The translations under genes were made by a program, and so were the position numbers. The notes under the pieces are model-generated. The model was not told the origin of the DNA. It worked only from the letters and a program-made list of their open reading frames with translations, and ran no database searches. From NCBI GenBank assembly GCA_038117265.1, contig JAYOFO010000111.1, positions 1 through 6,399 on the forward strand: a DNA stretch of 6,399 nt, in the 5' to 3' direction. This DNA comes from JAYPUG01 sp038117265 (GTDB taxonomy: Bacteria > Pseudomonadota > Alphaproteobacteria > UBA6615). How positions within the stretch are numbered: the first letter of the stretch is position 1; the number at the start of each line of letters is the position of its first letter. This document shows, piece after piece, positions 5,426 through 6,399 of this stretch.

Positions 5426-6265
5426 TCAGCCTTCCGAACGGCCGGGCTGCTCGGCGCCGAAGCAGTGTTCGGGGCCGGGGAAGCTGCGCGCCTGGACCTC
5501 GCTTGCATAGGCCGCCGCGGCGTTGCCCAGCGCGTCACCCAGTTCGGCGTAGCGCTTGACGAATTTCGGCGTGAACGCGGCGAACAGGCCGACCATGTCC
5601 TCGGTGACCAGGACCTGGCCGTCGCAGGCGGGCGACCCGCCGATGCCGATGGTCGGGATCGCGACGGTCTCGGTGATCTCGCGCGCCAGCGGCTCGGGCA
5701 CGCCCTCGACGATGATGCCGAAGGCGCCGGCGGCCTCGACGGCCGCGGCATCGGCGCGAATCTGGTCGGCGCGCCCGGCGTCGCGCCCCTGCACCCGGAA
5801 GCCGCCGAAGGCGTTCACCGATTGCGGCGTCAGCCCGATATGGGCGAGCACCGGGATGCCGCGCGCGACCAGCATCGCGATCGTCTCGGCCATCGCCACG
5901 CCGCCCTCGAGCTTCACCGCGGCGCAGCCGGTCTCGGCCATGATGCGCGCGGCCGCGCGATAGGCCGCCCGGGGCGATTCCTCTTAGGTGCCGAACGGCA
6001 TGTCGACGACGATGCAGGCCCGCGCGCTGCCGCGCACCACCGCCGCGCCGTGGGCGATCATCATGTCGAGGGTGACCGGCAGGGTCGAATCGAAGCCGTA
6101 GACGACCATGCCGAGGGAATCGCCGACCAGCAGGAAGTCGACATGGGGGTCGAGCATCCGGGCCATCGGCGCGGTGTAGGCGGTCAGGCTAACGATCGGC
6201 GTCCCGCCCTTCCGCGCGCGGATATCGGGAACGCCGACGCGGCGCTGCTGCGACGGTGCACTCAT
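5426..6265 (-). pseudogene. panB: Ketopantoate hydroxymethyltransferase panB, interrupted by an in-frame TAA
   Basis: PanB adds a hydroxymethyl group from 5,10-methylene-THF to alpha-ketoisovalerate, the first committed step to pantothenate. From ATG 6265 the frame gives 279 codons, normal for the family, with one internal stop at codon 94 (5986-5984). Before it stand VSLTAYTAPMA, the metal-site VGDSLGM (Asp49) and VVDMPFGT (Asp88). After it, in the same frame, come EESPRAAYRAAARIMAETG, KLEGG (Glu120), LAHIGLTPQ (His142) and IIVEGVP, with the catalytic Glu187. The end is FPGPEHCFGAEQ. The stop falls on a Tyr position of the family motif DMPFG-x-Y-E, so one base change (TAC or TAT to TAA) explains it. 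No frameshift is needed. The purine run GGGGGATAAAGG precedes the ATG. An in-frame upstream TTG at 6331 is less likely because it lies in the promoter region. Confidence 0.88.
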
Positions 6266-6279
6266 GCCTTTATCCCCCG

Positions 6280-6298
6280 CCGGGGTCTTGAGCCCCGG
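6280..6298 (-). other. Small hairpin in the panB leader
   Basis: Inverted repeat CCGGGG (6280-6285), loop of 7, CCCCGG (6293-6298). It lies in the presumed 5' leader of panB, 15 bases before the start codon and next to the G-run that may act as ribosome site. It could influence translation. It is too short to be a known riboswitch, and no T-tract follows that would make it a terminator. Confidence 0.4.
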
Positions 6299-6309
6299 TC
6301 CGACCAAGG

Positions 6310-6338
6310 ACGCTAATTGTGCGCTGCACAAAAAGCAA
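6310..6338 (-). promoter_or_regulatory. Candidate panB promoter with an embedded operator-like inverted repeat
   Basis: On the minus strand TTGCTT (6338-6333) could be a -35 box. After 16-17 bases, TTAGCG or TAGCGT (6316-6310) is a weak -10. Between them lies the perfect inverted repeat TTGTGC-AGC-GCACAA (6331-6317), the most AT-containing and most symmetrical stretch upstream of panB. The position, 45-65 bases before the ATG, fits a promoter with an overlapping operator. The -10 match is poor and the binding protein is unknown. Confidence 0.35.
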
Positions 6339-6399
6339 GGTTCCGCCGCGCGGCCCGGGCGAGGGAGCTCTCCGCCCGCCTTTCACCGGGATCGAAAGG
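6339..6399. other. GC-rich stretch with no recognised gene
   Basis: These last 61 bases, upstream of the panB promoter region, hold no supported coding frame. Short GC-rich symmetries are present but nothing above what this base composition would give. The segment probably continues into the upstream intergenic region or a gene outside the window. Confidence 0.4.

Noticed and set aside
5276..6316. A long + strand frame opposite panB and panC.
   Set aside because: Its product is rich in Arg, Gly, His and Asp with no recognisable domain, the usual artefact opposite a GC-rich gene. The minus strand carries clear PanB and PanC homology.
6266..6331. An N-terminal extension of panB from TTG 6331.
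   Set aside because: PanB homology begins shortly after ATG 6265, the extension is not conserved-looking, and it would place the start inside the promoter-like inverted repeat.
1..6399. CRISPR array, tRNA or rRNA genes, insertion sequence, phage or defence system.
   Set aside because: No regularly spaced repeats, no cloverleaf or rRNA-like stretches, and no transposase, integrase or nuclease motifs were seen on either strand.

Overview
The window is about 6.4 kb of GC-rich, gene-dense bacterial chromosome. Its protein sequences and gene order suggest an alphaproteobacterium, probably of a Rhodospirillales-like lineage. The grounds are the order hisH-(GNAT)-hisA-hisF-hisE, the strongly alphaproteobacterial look of the HisA, HisF, PanB and PanC sequences, and the high GC third-position codon use. 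The lineage is inferred from sequence feel, not from a search.

Left part (1-3508, + strand): the distal half of a histidine operon. The 3' tail of an unidentified upstream gene is followed by hisH, a GNAT-family acetyltransferase, hisA, hisF, hisE and a HIT-domain (HinT-like) protein. Nearly every junction is a stop/start overlap or abutment: ATGA between hisH and GNAT, TGATG between hisA and hisF, ATGATG between hisF and hisE, and TAG-ATG between hisE and HIT. This implies one translationally coupled transcript. HisE removes pyrophosphate from PR-ATP, HisA isomerises ProFAR to PRFAR, and HisH-HisF form the glutamine-dependent IGP synthase. The GNAT and HIT proteins are not histidine enzymes.

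Middle (3597-4460, + strand): a complete TauD/TfdA-family Fe(II)/2-oxoglutarate dioxygenase with its own strong Shine-Dalgarno, standing alone. It converges on the right-hand genes. The 148-bp gap between the convergent stop codons holds three symmetrical elements: a 19-bp palindrome directly after the tauD stop, a perfect 8-bp stem with a TTCG loop, and a 42-bp near-palindrome. The first and third are built from six copies of the heptamer ATGCTGC/GCAGCAT.

Right part (6265-4609, - strand): a panB-panC pair for pantothenate synthesis, transcribed leftward from a promoter-like region near 6310-6340. Both genes appear broken as written. panB has an in-frame TAA at codon 94, where the family has a Tyr. 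panC has lost roughly 15 codons plus a frame, removing the HxGH ATP-binding motif. Everything else in both genes is intact and conserved. The lesions are therefore either very recent, giving a likely pantothenate auxotroph unless other copies exist, or sequence/assembly errors. I see no CRISPR array, tRNA, rRNA or transposase, and no clearly novel multi-gene system. The most unusual items are the double pan lesion and the heptamer palindromes.
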